Assembly (NCBI RefSeq): GCF_937877005.1
Contig: NZ_CALEFV010000265.1
Coordinates: 1 to 5,084, forward strand
DNA length: 5,084 nt
Source: an uncultured Fibrobacter sp.
GTDB taxonomy: Bacteria > Fibrobacterota > Fibrobacteria > Fibrobacterales > Fibrobacteraceae
Direction of reading: 5' to 3'
Positions 4,804-5,084 of this stretch are shown here, piece by piece. Every line of letters begins with the position of its first letter. The first letter of the stretch is position 1. The notes under the pieces were generated by a model that had not been told where the DNA came from, did not search any database, and saw only the letters and a program-made list of their open reading frames with translations. A program made the translations under genes and the position numbers.

Positions 4804-5084
4804 ATGAGCTGAGGCAGGAAATAAATCTGTTTATCAAACAAATCGCCAACCTTATTAATTGCAGGAATCAGCATCTGATCAATGATGTCTGCCGGTTTGG
4901 TACAAAAAGCAAGTTCCTTTTCCACTTCTTTTAAAATACCGTTTCGATTGCCATCTACCACGGCATCAAAAACCTTCGGATTCTTTTTCTTTTCAGATGT
5001 TTCTGCTGTATTCCCATTTGGCATTGTTTTTCCTGATGCTGTTCCACTACCTGGCATTTCTGCAGATAATGCTTTTTGGGCAGC
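4791..5084 (-). CDS. metH: Methionine synthase (MetH) fragment: linker plus cobalamin-module helical cap, truncated at both ends
   Basis: The frame is open from the right edge and runs 97 residues to a TAA at 4791-4793. It starts with a low-complexity linker rich in G, T, N and K (about residues 10-34). The four-helix B12-binding cap follows: KVFDAVVDGNRNGILKEV, then DQMLIPAINKVGDLFDKQ and YFLPQLISSA. In MetH the next residues are normally EAMK and then the cobalamin Rossmann domain with DxHxxG. Here the frame stops after SSA. Upstream methyltransferase domains would lie beyond the window. The ATG at 5057 falls in the linker and is not a true start. Methanol- or methylamine-type corrinoid proteins share this cap, so MetH is the best but not the only reading. 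The codons are more AT-rich than in the rest of the window, consistent with a different source genome. Confidence 0.6.
   Translation of the reverse strand, partial: AAQKALSAEMPGSGTASGKTMPNGNTAETSEKKKNPKVFDAVVDGNRNGILKEVEKELAFCTKPADIIDQMLIPAINKVGDLFDKQIYFLPQLISSA

Overview
The window reads almost entirely on the minus strand as two short sulfur-flavoured transcription units from a free-living or gut bacterium of moderate GC, followed by a damaged right edge. The codon style, the AGGAG-type ribosome binding sites and the lipoprotein solute-binding protein would fit a rumen or gut bacterium such as a Fibrobacter relative. That is an impression, not a demonstrated assignment.

Transporter unit (3376 down to 1). 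A sigma-70-like promoter (TTGAAA, 17 bp, TATCTT) lies ahead of an AhpD/carboxymuconolactone-decarboxylase-like protein (3267-2713). It is followed by a lipoprotein NMT1/SsuA-type substrate-binding protein (2627-1581), an SsuC/TauC-type permease (1517-540) with an extra N-terminal membrane section, and an SsuB/TauB-type ATPase (530 to the left edge, truncated). Together the last three form one nitrate/sulfonate/taurine-family ABC importer. Strong hairpins bracket the binding-protein gene: a textbook terminator that abuts its Shine-Dalgarno sequence, and a GNRA-capped hairpin after its stop codon. These suggest its expression is set separately from its neighbours.

Sulfur amino-acid unit (4701 down to 3438). 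The C-terminal end of a cystathionine gamma-synthase/lyase-family enzyme is followed one nucleotide later by a complete PLP-dependent cysteine synthase/cystathionine beta-synthase (303 aa). The unit ends at a perfect 12-bp terminator hairpin. The pair and their order resemble the reverse transsulfuration pair MccA/MccB, which makes cysteine from homocysteine. Beside this unit, a sulfur-containing substrate for the importer is plausible but not shown.

Right edge (about 4690-5084). Three unrelated coding fragments follow each other with none of their ends: the gamma-synthase C-terminus, a short piece resembling DUF815 AAA ATPases, and the cobalamin-module cap of a methionine synthase (MetH). 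The joins fall at short stretches that fit both partners. This looks more like a chimeric contig end than biology, and anything inferred across it should be distrusted. I see no CRISPR array, tRNA, rRNA or transposon, and no clear new system. The most interesting genuine biology is the AhpD-like gene heading the importer operon, the extended permease and the hairpin-bracketed binding protein.
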